This document shows positions 1 through 7,011 of a stretch of 32,657 nucleotides of DNA, piece by piece. The DNA is from Streptomyces sp. Ru71. Lineage in GTDB: Bacteria > Actinomycetota > Actinomycetes > Streptomycetales > Streptomycetaceae. The notes beneath the pieces were generated by a model. It was not told the origin of the DNA and searched no databases. It saw only the letters and a program-made list of their open reading frames with translations. The translations under genes and the position numbers were made by a program. The DNA is taken from assembly GCF_002920535.1 (NCBI RefSeq), contig NZ_PQSS01000083.1:1-32657 (forward strand). Direction: 5' to 3'. The first letter of the stretch is position 1; every line of letters begins with the position of its first letter.

Positions 1-210
1 GGTGGCGTAGGGGCGGTTGTGGGCGTAGAGGGCGCACAGGGATCCGGCCATCGTGTACATCGCCAGGTCGAGGCGGCCGAGCGCCAGCAGGATCAGGTTC
101 GGCGGGGCCACCGAGACGACGACGCTCAGGGCGGGCTTGAACCAGATCGGGGAGGGCCGCCCCAGCCGCAGGGCACCGGCGAGGGGGAGGGAGCGGGGGC
201 CTATGTGCAT
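1..210 (-). CDS. FUSC family membrane protein, N-terminal part (cut by window edge)
   Basis: The reverse strand from the ATG at 210 is open to the window edge, giving 70 residues. They start MHIGPRSLPL, continue with PIWFKPALSVVVS, and contain the hydrophobic stretches APPNLILLALG and AMYTMAGSLCALYAH. The arrangement resembles the first membrane helices of actinobacterial FUSC (fusaric acid resistance-like) proteins, which are inner-membrane transporters for aromatic or other organic acids. A second, complete FUSC gene lies at 28073-29569 and is not closely similar in this part. No good Shine-Dalgarno sequence precedes the ATG. An AT-rich stretch with an inverted repeat (225-239) does, so the message may be leaderless. 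Family assignment rests on one third or less of the protein and is moderate. Confidence 0.6.
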   Translation of the reverse strand, partial: MHIGPRSLPLAGALRLGRPSPIWFKPALSVVVSVAPPNLILLALGRLDLAMYTMAGSLCALYAHNRPYAT

Positions 211-224
211 GGATATTAGTTTAG

Positions 225-239
225 CAAGTGTTTTACTTG
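225..239. promoter_or_regulatory. Inverted repeat upstream of the FUSC-like gene (possible operator)
   Basis: CAAGT (225-229) and ACTTG (235-239) form a perfect 5-bp dyad around GTTTT. The block sits in an unusually AT-rich island (212-245) directly upstream of the reverse-strand start at 210. On the reverse strand, TAAACT and TAATAT next to it could serve as a -10 element. The size and position suit a MarR- or TetR-type operator. The regulator is not visible in this window. Confidence 0.45.
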
Positions 240-354
240 TGAAATGGTTCCGCGCTCCCTTTCGCGCGCCCCGTGTACACCCTTGCGCTCGCGTGCGCAC
301 CGGCCCGGCCGGGCATCGCTCCCCCTGGACCCACCGTCGAGCGGGGAGGTGCGC

Positions 355-903
355 GTGCACGGACCGGCTTCGTCCGGCTGGCTCCTGGTCGCGCTGTGCG
401 CGGCGACCGGCGCCTACTGCCTGCTGCGGATGCGCAGCGGGAGCGCGGAGCAGCGCCGGGCCGCGGGCGGCGAGGCGCTGATGGGCTTCGGGATGGCAGC
501 GATGGCCGTGCCGGCCGCGGTGTACACACCGCCGGTGTGGGCCTGGCCCGTCTATGCGGTGGTGTTCGGGCTGGCGGCGGTGCAGGCCCTGTGGGCGGCC
601 CGCCGCGGCGCCCACCATCTGCACCATCTGGTGGGAGCCGCGGCCATGGTCTACATGGCCGTGGTGATGGCGGGGGCGCCGGAGCACCGGCACGGGCACG
701 CGGGCGGTGGCGTACCGGTGGTGACGGGGGTGCTGCTGCTGTACTTCGCGGGGTATGTGCTGCTGTCGGGTGCCCGGCTCGTGCCGGTCGCCGCGGTGGC
801 CGGCGCTCCGCCCGTGACGGGGTGGGGGGACCGGCCGGAGCTGGCGCGGGCCTGCCGGCTGTCGATGGGGATCGCGATGGTGGCGATGCTGCTGACCTTG
901 TGA
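355..903 (+). CDS. DUF5134-type integral membrane protein
   Basis: This is a 182-residue membrane protein. I placed the start at GTG 355 because GGGGAGG lies 5 nt upstream at 343-349; the open frame continues further upstream to 244. About six hydrophobic segments follow each other, for example WLLVALCAATGAYCLL, ALMGFGMAAMAVPAAV, WPVYAVVFGLAAVQAL and VVTGVLLLYFAGYVLL. Histidine-rich loops lie between them (HHLHHL and EHRHGHAGGG). This pattern fits the actinobacterial DUF5134 family, whose function is unknown. The gene is followed after 73 nt by an M56 peptidase, a neighbour I associate with this family. The histidine clusters could bind metal, but that is speculation. Confidence 0.7.
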   Translation: MHGPASSGWLLVALCAATGAYCLLRMRSGSAEQRRAAGGEALMGFGMAAMAVPAAVYTPPVWAWPVYAVVFGLAAVQALWAARRGAHHLHHLVGAAAMVYMAVVMAGAPEHRHGHAGGGVPVVTGVLLLYFAGYVLLSGARLVPVAAVAGAPPVTGWGDRPELARACRLSMGIAMVAMLLTL

Positions 904-963
904 CCGGCCCGTGGTGTGCGTCACTTGGTGAGGCAATGCGTACCGCCGAGTAGCCGCGCCTCA

Positions 964-976
964 TAGGCTGCTGCCC
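964..976 (+). promoter_or_regulatory. Candidate leaderless-type -10 element of the M56 peptidase gene
   Basis: TAGGCT at 964-969 is separated from the ATG at 977 by exactly 7 nt, and no Shine-Dalgarno sequence is visible. That is the layout expected for a leaderless transcript starting at the initiation codon. No convincing -35 box is present. Confidence 0.45.
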
Positions 977-1912
977 ATGCTGGTGCCCGCGACCCTGCTG
1001 CTGCTCGGCGCCCTGACCGCCGTCGTCGCACCACGCCTGCTCGCCCGGGCCGACTGGGCGGACCGTGAACCGGTCGTCGCCCTGTGGATGTGGCAGTGCG
1101 TGGTGGCCGCCGTACTGCTGTGCTGCGCCCTGTCGATGACGCTCAGCGCGGCGGTCGCCTGGCAGGCCGTGCGCGGCCATGTGTTCGCGTCGGCGCCTCG
1201 GGCCGTGGTGGAGGCCTACGCCCTCGGGGTCGGCGCTCCTTGGGCGGCGACGACCGCCGTGACGCTCGCACTGGGCGGCGTGTGGACCGCGGCGATGCTG
1301 TTCCGCGAGGTGGCCCGGGCGCGGGCCCGGCGGCGGCTGCGCCGGGCCGAACTCCTCGTGCGGGCCCCGCAGTTGCCCGGGGAGGAACCGGGTGAGGGGC
1401 GGCTCGTCATCCTGGAGGGGGAGCGGCCGGACGCCTGGTGGCTGCCGGGCACGGCACCCCGGCTGGTCGTCACCACGGCCGCGCTTCGCCGCCTCAAGGG
1501 GCGCCGGCTGGACGCCGTCCTCGCGCACGAGCAGGGGCACGCGCGGGCCCGGCACGACTGGCTGCTGCACTGCTCCGCCGCGCTCGCGGGCGGTTTCCCG
1601 CAGGTACCGGTGTTCGCCGCGTTCCGCGACGAGATGCACCGGCTGGTCGAACTCGCCGCCGACGACATGGCCTCCCGCCGCTTCGGACGGCTCACCACCG
1701 CGCTCGCCCTGGTCGAACTCAACGAGGGCCGGGGCGTCTTCGGGCCGTGTCCCAGCGCCAAGGCCCATGTGCCGCAGCGGGTGCACCGGCTGCTGACTCC
1801 GCCGGCCCGGCTGACCGCCGCCCGCCGGCTGCGACTGACCGCCATGGCCGCCCTGGTGCCGGTGATCCCGGTGCTGGTGACGCTCGTCCCGGGACTGCGC
1901 GCACTGGGCTGA
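977..1912 (+). CDS. M56 family (BlaR1-like) membrane metallopeptidase
   Basis: This 311-residue membrane protein carries a zinc-protease motif, H184-EQGH (LAHEQGHARARHDW). Three N-terminal hydrophobic segments precede it (about residues 1-22, 36-60 and 80-110) and one follows at the C terminus (LRLTAMAALVPVIPVLV). The zinc motif between the third and fourth helices is the layout of the BlaR1/MecR1 (M56) sensor peptidase core. It has no C-terminal penicillin-binding sensor domain, as in most actinobacterial members. The second zinc-ligand region is likely LVELAADDMASRR. BlaR1-type peptidases classically cleave a BlaI repressor. No blaI-like gene is in the window, so the substrate is unknown. 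The start at ATG 977 is supported by the TAGGCT element 7 nt upstream. Confidence 0.85.
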   Translation: MLVPATLLLLGALTAVVAPRLLARADWADREPVVALWMWQCVVAAVLLCCALSMTLSAAVAWQAVRGHVFASAPRAVVEAYALGVGAPWAATTAVTLALGGVWTAAMLFREVARARARRRLRRAELLVRAPQLPGEEPGEGRLVILEGERPDAWWLPGTAPRLVVTTAALRRLKGRRLDAVLAHEQGHARARHDWLLHCSAALAGGFPQVPVFAAFRDEMHRLVELAADDMASRRFGRLTTALALVELNEGRGVFGPCPSAKAHVPQRVHRLLTPPARLTAARRLRLTAMAALVPVIPVLVTLVPGLRALG

Positions 1913-1980
1913 CGCCGGGGGCGGCCCTGATACCTACGCGGGGTTGGCCTCACACACCACGCGTCGGCGAGGATCGCTCC

Positions 1981-2652
1981 ATGCACCCTCCGTCCCTCCA
2001 CGCGCCGCCCCGCTCCCCCGCCCACCGCTCCGCACTGCGCTGCGCCTGCCTGCTCGCGCTGTGCTCGGGGCTGCTCACCGCCCTCGTCGCGGTGAGATGG
2101 CACCCGCTGACCGGCGCCGACAGGGACATCGCCCGCACCACCCACCGCTGGGCGGTCGGCGACCCCGGGCTCACCCATGTCGTCCGCATCCTCACCGACT
2201 GGGTCTGGGACCCGACGACGCTGCGCCTCCTGTGCGCGGTGGTGGCGTTGTGGCTGCTGTGGCGACGGGCGGCGTGGTGGACTGCGGTGTGGCTGGTGAC
2301 CGTGACCGCCCTGGCCACGGTCGTCCAGCAGGCCCTGAAGGCCGCCGTCGACCGGCCCCGCCCGGTGTGGCGGGACCCCGTCGACTCCGCGCACTACGCG
2401 GCCTATCCCTCCGGTCACGCCATGACCGCCACGGTGGTGTGCGGGCTGCTGGTGTGGCTCGTGCACGCCTACGGCGCCGGGCCGGGCCTGCGGCGTACGG
2501 CGGTCGGTGTCGCCGTGGTGTCCGTGGCCGGCGTCGGCGCGACCCGGGTGTGGCTGGGTGTGCACTGGCCCTCGGACGTCCTCGGCGGCTGGCTGCTGGG
2601 CGCGGCGCTGGTGGCGGTGGCGGTGGCGGCTCATCTGCGCTGGCGGCCTTGA
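1981..2652 (+). CDS. PAP2 superfamily membrane phosphatase
   Basis: This 223-residue integral membrane protein shows the three PAP2 (type 2 phosphatidic acid phosphatase) signature motifs in order. They are K120-AAVDRPRP, PSGH at 143-146, and R189-VWLGVHWPSD with the catalytic histidine at H195. The family removes phosphate from lipid phosphates such as phosphatidate or undecaprenyl pyrophosphate on the outer membrane face. The substrate cannot be told from sequence. Around five or six hydrophobic segments surround the motifs. The open frame extends far upstream, but ATG 1981 has GAGGA 7 nt before it and opens a sensible first helix (ALRCACLLALCSGLLTALVAV). Confidence 0.88.
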   Translation: MHPPSLHAPPRSPAHRSALRCACLLALCSGLLTALVAVRWHPLTGADRDIARTTHRWAVGDPGLTHVVRILTDWVWDPTTLRLLCAVVALWLLWRRAAWWTAVWLVTVTALATVVQQALKAAVDRPRPVWRDPVDSAHYAAYPSGHAMTATVVCGLLVWLVHAYGAGPGLRRTAVGVAVVSVAGVGATRVWLGVHWPSDVLGGWLLGAALVAVAVAAHLRWRP

Positions 2653-2714
2653 GGCGGTGGGATACGGCAAGGAGTCGTGTGCCGGCGGGCGGTCGTGAGC
2701 CGTGCGGGCGGTCG

Positions 2715-2727
2715 TATGATCGCCGGC
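2715..2727 (+). promoter_or_regulatory. Candidate leaderless-type -10 element of the HAD gene
   Basis: TATGAT (2715-2720) lies exactly 7 nt before ATG 2728, and no ribosome-binding site is visible. The same geometry occurs at 964-976 and 23946-23958. It supports ATG 2728 over the in-frame ATG at 2716, which lies inside the hexamer. Confidence 0.5.
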
Positions 2728-3417
2728 ATGACCGCCGTCCTCTTCGACTTCTCCGGCACGCTCTTCCGCATCGAGTCCGTCGAGTCCTGGCTGCGCGCCG
2801 CGCTCGCGGAGGCGGGGGTCGCCCTGCCCGAACCCGAACTCGCCGAGACCGTGCGGGCGTTGGAGGAGGCGGGCGCGCTGCCCGGCGGGCCGGACCCGCT
2901 GCGTGTCCCGGACCATCTCGCCGAGGTGTTCAGGACCCGCGACGAGAGCAGCGCCCTGCACCGCGCGGCCTACACCGGTCTGGCCCGCCAGGTGCCGCTG
3001 CCCGGCGAGGGTCTGCACGAGGCTCTCTACGAGCGGCACCGCACGCCGGCCGCCTGGACGCCCTACCCGGACGCGGGCGAGGTGCTGGGCGCCCTGCGGG
3101 AGCGGGGCGTGCGGATCGGTGTGGTGAGCAACATCGGCTGGGACCTGCGCCCGGTCTTCCGCGCCCACGGCCTGGACGCCTTCGTCGACACCTATGTGCT
3201 GTCGTACGAGCACGGCATCCGCAAACCGGACCCGAGGCTGTTCGCCGCCGCCTGCGCCGCGCTCGACACCGATCCGGGCGAGGTGCTCATGGTCGGCGAC
3301 GATCCGCGGGCGGACGGTGGTGCGGCGGCGCTGGGCTGCCGAGTGCACTTCGTGGAGCATCTGCCGGTCCACGAGCGGCCCGACGGGCTGCGTCCGGTGC
3401 CGGCGCTGGTGGGCTGA
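2728..3417 (+). CDS. HAD superfamily hydrolase
   Basis: The protein has 229 residues and the four HAD motifs. Motif I is D7-FSGT with nucleophile Asp7. Motif II is the VVSNIGWD strand. Motif III is K166 in RKPDPRLF. Motif IV is GDDPRAD with D191 and D192. A helical cap of roughly residues 17-105 lies between motifs I and II, as in subfamily I. Position 9, where phosphatases carry a second aspartate (DxD), is serine here. That substitution is seen in non-phosphatase or atypical HAD enzymes, so the reaction is uncertain. The start at ATG 2728 is chosen because TATGAT sits 7 nt upstream. It converges on the DUF2630 gene with a 13-nt gap. Confidence 0.85.
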   Translation: MTAVLFDFSGTLFRIESVESWLRAALAEAGVALPEPELAETVRALEEAGALPGGPDPLRVPDHLAEVFRTRDESSALHRAAYTGLARQVPLPGEGLHEALYERHRTPAAWTPYPDAGEVLGALRERGVRIGVVSNIGWDLRPVFRAHGLDAFVDTYVLSYEHGIRKPDPRLFAAACAALDTDPGEVLMVGDDPRADGGAAALGCRVHFVEHLPVHERPDGLRPVPALVG

Positions 3418-3430
3418 CCCCGCCCGCCGG

Positions 3431-3679
3431 TCACTCCAGATAGCCCTCCACCTGCGAGGAGGGGCGGACCTCGGCCTCGTCCGGGTTCTCCCCGAACTCC
3501 TCCTTGGCACGCCGCTGCCGCAGCAGGTCCCAGCAGCGGTCGAGCTCGCGCTCCAGTTCGCCGAGCCGCTGCCGTTCGGTGATGCCGTCGATCCGGCCGG
3601 CCGCGAGGTCGTCCCGCAGCCGGCGCTCGTCGTCGACCATCTCGGTGATCCTGGCCAGGATCCGCTCGTCGCGTTCCAT
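3431..3679 (-). CDS. DUF2630 family small coiled-coil protein
   Basis: This is an 82-residue, highly charged, almost fully helical protein rich in Glu, Arg and Asp (RITEMVDDERRLRDDL, ERELDRCWDLLRQRRAKEE). The length and pattern match the actinobacterial DUF2630 family, which has no known function. AGGAGG lies 9 nt before ATG 3679. It is convergent with the HAD gene and has no operon partner on its own strand. A long helical hairpin is likely. Confidence 0.8.
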   Translation of the reverse strand: MERDERILARITEMVDDERRLRDDLAAGRIDGITERQRLGELERELDRCWDLLRQRRAKEEFGENPDEAEVRPSSQVEGYLE

Positions 3680-3823
3680 CCCCGCACGCCTCCTAGGCCG
3701 GCCGTCTCCGGCCCACTCTAGGGAGAGGGAGGCGCCCCGGCGACCGATGCGCCGACGCCGGCCCGGTCACGTCGGCGCCGGACCGGTGCGATTGCCTGGG
3801 GCGACCATCGGGGCGAGAAGAAA

Positions 3824-3862
3824 GTCCGCTCTGGACGATCCCCCGCGTCGCCCAGAGCGGAC
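3824..3862. repeat. 11-bp perfect inverted repeat in the spacer before the TetR gene
   Basis: GTCCGCTCTGG (3824-3834) is the exact reverse complement of CCAGAGCGGAC (3852-3862), with a 17-nt loop. It lies in the 268-bp spacer between the DUF2630 and TetR genes (3680-3947), which otherwise holds only the TetR promoter/operator. No coding gene ends just before it on either strand. It could be a long operator, the terminator of a small RNA, or a folded RNA element. There is no U-run. Confidence 0.55.
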
Positions 3863-3909
3863 CGCAAGGCCGACCGGATCCGCGCAGGGACCGGCCGACA
3901 CGCGCTGAG

Positions 3910-3933
3910 TATAGTTGGCTGGCAGCCAGTCAA
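3910..3933 (+). promoter_or_regulatory. Promoter -10 and overlapping 19-bp palindromic operator of the TetR gene
   Basis: TATAGT (3910-3915) is a good -10. It overlaps by one base a dyad at 3915-3933, whose arms TTGGCTGGC and GCCAGTCAA pair at 8 of 9 positions around a central A. An operator on the -10/start region, 15 nt before the TetR ATG, is the standard layout for autorepression. Confidence 0.65.
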
Positions 3934-3947
3934 CGCAGGAGTCAAGC

Positions 3948-4622
3948 ATGTCCCCGCGCAGCGCCTCGGTCAATGAGGAATTGCGGCGGCGCTCCCGGGA
4001 GCGGCTGCTGCAGGCGGCACTTGAGCTCGTCCGGGAGCGTGGCTACGAGGCGACGACGCTCGGCGACATAGCCGACCGCGCGGGCTCGGCCCGCGGACTG
4101 GTGTCGTACTACTTCCCCGGCAAGCGCCGGCTGGTGCAGTCGGCCGTGCACCGGCTGATGCACCGCACGCTGGAGGAGGCCCTGGAGCGCGAGCCGCGCA
4201 CCGACGACGGCCGGGAGCGCATGGCGCGGGCGATCGACGCGATCCTCGGGCTGGGCCGGGACGAGCCGGTGCTGATGCGCCAGCACATGGCGGGGCTGCT
4301 GCAGGCGGAGGGGTTCGTGCAGTGCCCGGAGCAGCAGCGGCTGGCGGAGCTGCTGCGCGCCACCGTCGATCGCTACGGCTCGTGCGACGTCGACCGCGAC
4401 TACCCGATGCTGCGGTCGGTGCTGATGGGCGCCGTGTACGCGATGGTCCTGCCGAACCTGCCCATGTCGATCACGGCCATGCGCGCCGAGCTGTTCCGGC
4501 GCTACGGGCTCGCCTGGGAGATGGGGGTCCCGCCGGACGCCGAGGCGCCCGGCGGGGGGTGCGAGCAGGACGTGTCCCGCTTCTTCGCGACCGGCGAAGG
4601 GCCGGAGGGTCAGTCGAAGTAG
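3948..4622 (+). CDS. TetR/AcrR family transcriptional regulator
   Basis: This 224-residue regulator has an N-terminal TetR helix-turn-helix at about residues 10-58 (LLQAALELVRERGYEATTL, then IADRAGSARGLVSYYFPGK). The remaining helical domain would bind a ligand and dimerise. ATG 3948 has GGAG 8 nt upstream. The 19-bp palindrome at 3915-3933 covers its own promoter and suggests negative autoregulation. Its 3' end overlaps the end of the convergent LVIVD gene by 13 nt, so there is no room for a separate terminator. The inducing ligand and other targets are not evident. Confidence 0.85.
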   Translation: MSPRSASVNEELRRRSRERLLQAALELVRERGYEATTLGDIADRAGSARGLVSYYFPGKRRLVQSAVHRLMHRTLEEALEREPRTDDGRERMARAIDAILGLGRDEPVLMRQHMAGLLQAEGFVQCPEQQRLAELLRATVDRYGSCDVDRDYPMLRSVLMGAVYAMVLPNLPMSITAMRAELFRRYGLAWEMGVPPDAEAPGGGCEQDVSRFFATGEGPEGQSK

Positions 4623-6109
4623 TCCGGCTGGGTCTGGACGTTGAGTTCGCGCAGCTGGACCCGGCGGGCCGGGTCCGTGCGCCGGTCGGTGAGCTTCAGG
4701 ACGTCGAAGCCCTTGGCGATGTCGTTCGAGTAGATGTAGCCGTTGTAGTAGTACGCCGACCACGCGCCGCCGACCGTGAGCGTGTCGGTGGTCAGCGGGC
4801 CGCGCTCGAAGTAGGCGATCTCCTTCGGGTGCGCGGAGTCGGTGAACTCCCAGACGGACACGCCGCCCTGGTACCAGGCCTGGACCATGATGTCGCGGCC
4901 CTTGACCGGGATCAGCGAGCCGTTGTGGGCCACACAGTTCTCGGTGTCGGCCTGGTGGCGCGGGATCTTGTAGTAGCCGCGGAAGACGAGCTTGCGCTTG
5001 TCGCCCTTGCCAACGATGTCGTAGATGCCGTCGGCGCCCCGGTTCGGCCCGGTCGCGGCGTTGCAGGTGGCCGCTCCACCGCCGCCGAGCTCGTCCGTGA
5101 ACACGACCTTGTTCGCCTTCTGGTTGAAGGTCGCCGAGTGCCAGAAGGCGAAGTTGACGTTGTCCTGGACCTGGTCGATGACCTTGGGGTGCTCGGGGTC
5201 CTTGATGGAGAACAGGATGCCGTCACCCATGCAGGCGCCGGCGGCCAGGTCCTCGGACGGCAGGACGGTGATGTCGTGGCAGCCGGTGGTCTTGGAGACG
5301 CCGGGGTTGGTGGGGGCGCCGGGGTTGCCGCCGCCGTCCGGGCCGTCGCCGGGGAAGAGCACCGGGAAGTTCACCACGGCCGCCTGCTCGGGCGCCTTGC
5401 GCGGCACCTTGATGACCGAGATGCCGTCGTGCGGCGGCTGGCAGTCGGGGTAGCTCGCGCTGGGCGAGTAGGAGGAGACGTAGATGTAGACGTCGTCCCG
5501 CTTCGGTACCAGCGAGTGCGTGTGCGAGCCGCACGCGGTCTCGACGGCGGCGACGTACTTCGGGTTGCGCTTGTCGCTGATGTCGAAGACCTTCATGCCC
5601 TCCCAGGAGGACTTCTCGGTCGCCGGCTGCGTGGTGCTGTGGCAACTGCTGTCGCTGCGCGAGGAGTCGGTGGACAGGAAGAGCAGATTGCCCGAGACGG
5701 AGATGTCGTTCTGCGAGCCGGGGCAGAGCACCTGGGAGACCGTCTTCGGCGACGCCGGGTCGGAGATGTCGAAGATGCGGAAGCCGTCGTAGTTGCCGGC
5801 GAAGGCGTATCTGCCCTGGAAGGCGAGGTCCGAATTGGTGCCGGGCAGCGCGTCCTTGGGGATGTTCGTCAGGTGCTGGAGGTTCGCGGAGTGGACGATC
5901 TGGTCCTGGGCGGGTATCTCGCCCGACGCCATCGCCTCGGCCGCCTGCTCCTGGGCGCTGCGGGAGACCTCCTTCGGCGCGGCGGGGTGGTCGCCCGGGT
6001 CGGGGGTGGCGCCCGCCGGTGCGGCGGTGAGGAGCGCGGCCAGCAGGCCGGCCGCCGCGGTGGCAACTCCCAGGCGTCTGCGTCGTGTTCGGGGATCGTG
6101 CAGGGTCAC
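4610..6109 (-). CDS. Secreted LVIVD-repeat beta-propeller protein
   Basis: The 499-residue precursor begins with a basic signal peptide (RTRRRRLGVATAAAGLLAALL), probably cleaved after PAGA near residue 34. The mature part contains repeated LVIVD-type blades, for example YAFAGNYDGFRIFDISDPAS, MKVFDISDKRNPKYV, ILFSIKDPEHPKVI and VSVWEFTDSAHPKEI. These form a beta-propeller of unknown role outside the cell. Six or more cysteines suggest disulphides. GGAGG precedes the GTG start at 6109. It is divergent from a DUF305 lipoprotein gene with a 120-bp shared control region, so the two exported proteins may be co-regulated. Function is unknown. Confidence 0.85.
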   Translation of the reverse strand: MTLHDPRTRRRRLGVATAAAGLLAALLTAAPAGATPDPGDHPAAPKEVSRSAQEQAAEAMASGEIPAQDQIVHSANLQHLTNIPKDALPGTNSDLAFQGRYAFAGNYDGFRIFDISDPASPKTVSQVLCPGSQNDISVSGNLLFLSTDSSRSDSSCHSTTQPATEKSSWEGMKVFDISDKRNPKYVAAVETACGSHTHSLVPKRDDVYIYVSSYSPSASYPDCQPPHDGISVIKVPRKAPEQAAVVNFPVLFPGDGPDGGGNPGAPTNPGVSKTTGCHDITVLPSEDLAAGACMGDGILFSIKDPEHPKVIDQVQDNVNFAFWHSATFNQKANKVVFTDELGGGGAATCNAATGPNRGADGIYDIVGKGDKRKLVFRGYYKIPRHQADTENCVAHNGSLIPVKGRDIMVQAWYQGGVSVWEFTDSAHPKEIAYFERGPLTTDTLTVGGAWSAYYYNGYIYSNDIAKGFDVLKLTDRRTDPARRVQLRELNVQTQPDYFD

Positions 6110-6126
6110 TGTGTCCTCCCTCGTCG

Positions 6127-6144
6127 CCGTTCCGGTCGGAACGG
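6127..6144. promoter_or_regulatory. 18-bp dyad in the LVIVD/DUF305 divergent region
   Basis: CCGTTCC (6127-6133) and GGAACGG (6138-6144) are perfect arms around GGTC. The site lies 18 bp before the LVIVD start, where a repressor would block that promoter. It is a candidate operator; no regulator gene adjoins it. Confidence 0.45.
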
Positions 6145-6165
6145 TTCACGCTTCCCCGCAGTATC

Positions 6166-6215
6166 GTCTTCATCATGCCCAGATCAACAGATGGCAATGT
6201 GATCGTCATGAAGAC
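6166..6215. repeat. Nested inverted repeat in the LVIVD/DUF305 divergent region
   Basis: GTCTTCAT (6166-6173) pairs perfectly with ATGAAGAC (6208-6215). Between them GATCA pairs with TGATC. The element sits immediately upstream of the DUF305 ribosome-binding site. It could be a regulator site serving both divergent genes or a 5' UTR hairpin. Confidence 0.45.
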
Positions 6216-6229
6216 CTCGGGAGGTCGCC

Positions 6230-6883
6230 TTGCTGCTGCGCCGTGGACTGCGTCCGGTCCTCGCCACGGTCTCACTCTCCGCCCTCGCCCTGCTCGGGCT
6301 CACCGGGTGTGACTCCGACGCGCAGGCCAAGTCCCCTGCGAGCAGCGGGCCTTCGGTGCTGGTGCCGGGCCTGCCCGGTGAGGCGAACCGCACCCTGTCC
6401 GCCGAGGACGCGGCTCGGCAGCGCGCGGACGACGACACGCCGAACGCGGCCGACGTTTCGTACGCGCGCATGATGATCGTCCACCACGAACAGGCGCTGG
6501 AGATGACCGAACTCGCCGCACGGCAGGCCAAGTCGGGGGACGTCCGGCGGCTGGCGGCCCGGATCGCGGCGGCCCAGGGGCCGGAGATCACCACCATGCG
6601 GGCCTGGCTGAAGGAGTACGGCAAGGACGAGGGCGCCGGCGGACACCTGCACGGCGGTATGCCCGGCATGGCGACCGAGGCGCAGCTCTCGCAACTGCGG
6701 GCGGCGCGGGGGGCGGCGTTCGACGCGCTGTTCCTCACGCTGATGATCACCCATCATCAGGGCGCGATCACCATGGCGACGGACGTGAAGGCGCAGGGCA
6801 ACAACGTCCGGATCGAGGAGATGGCCGACGACGTGGTGGCCCAGCAGACCAGCGAGATCACCCGGATGCGGCAGATGCGGTGA
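6230..6883 (+). CDS. DUF305 family lipoprotein
   Basis: This 217-residue exported protein starts at TTG 6230, with GGAGG 5 nt upstream. The upstream in-frame ATG at 6191 meets a stop two codons later. The signal sequence ends in a lipobox, LTGC, with lipidation expected at C27. The mature part has the two DUF305 halves with their paired histidines, MMIVHHEQALEMTELA and LMITHHQGAITMA. They form a ferritin-like four-helix fold in which the HH motifs may bind metal. A His/Met-rich linker (GGHLHGGMPGM) hints at copper but does not prove it. It is divergent from the LVIVD protein. Its stop codon lies in the first, degenerate copy of a 33-bp tandem repeat. Confidence 0.88.
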   Translation: MLLRRGLRPVLATVSLSALALLGLTGCDSDAQAKSPASSGPSVLVPGLPGEANRTLSAEDAARQRADDDTPNAADVSYARMMIVHHEQALEMTELAARQAKSGDVRRLAARIAAAQGPEITTMRAWLKEYGKDEGAGGHLHGGMPGMATEAQLSQLRAARGAAFDALFLTLMITHHQGAITMATDVKAQGNNVRIEEMADDVVAQQTSEITRMRQMR

Positions 6884-7011
6884 GGTGCCGGTCCGGCGTG
6901 TGGCGGGGTGGGGTGAGCGGCCGGTTCGTTCTGCGGCGGGGCGCTGTGAGCGGCTGGTCCGTCCTGCGGCAGGGCGCGGTGAGCGGCTAGTCCGTTCTGC
7001 GGCGGGCGTGA
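6880..7011. repeat. 33-bp tandem repeat, four copies, spanning two convergent 3' ends
   Basis: Copies start at 6880, 6913, 6946 and 6979, exactly 33 bp apart, each beginning GTGAG. The last three are nearly identical (GTGAGCGG, then a GTTCGTTCTGCGG-like core). The first is degenerate and matches its neighbour at 23 of 33 positions. The first copy contains the DUF305 stop codon (6881-6883). The last contains the stop of the convergent gene (CTA at 6987-6989). There are no spacers between units. Confidence 0.9.

Noticed and set aside
977..1912. BlaI-BlaR1 beta-lactam sensing pair
   Set aside because: The M56 protein lacks a sensor domain, and neither a BlaI-type repressor nor a beta-lactamase gene is in the window.
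1216..3687. Very long open frame on the reverse strand (over 800 codons) opposite the M56, PAP2 and HAD genes
   Set aside because: It is low-complexity Arg/Pro/Gly-rich sequence typical of antisense frames in high-GC DNA, and it overlaps three genes with clear family motifs.
4322..6202. Open frame of about 626 codons on the plus strand opposite the LVIVD gene
   Set aside because: It is a Val/Gly/Asp/Arg-rich shadow without motifs. The opposite strand has a signal peptide and LVIVD blades.
6880..7011. CRISPR array
   Set aside because: The 33-bp units are directly adjacent with no unique spacers, and no cas gene is present. It is a plain tandem repeat.
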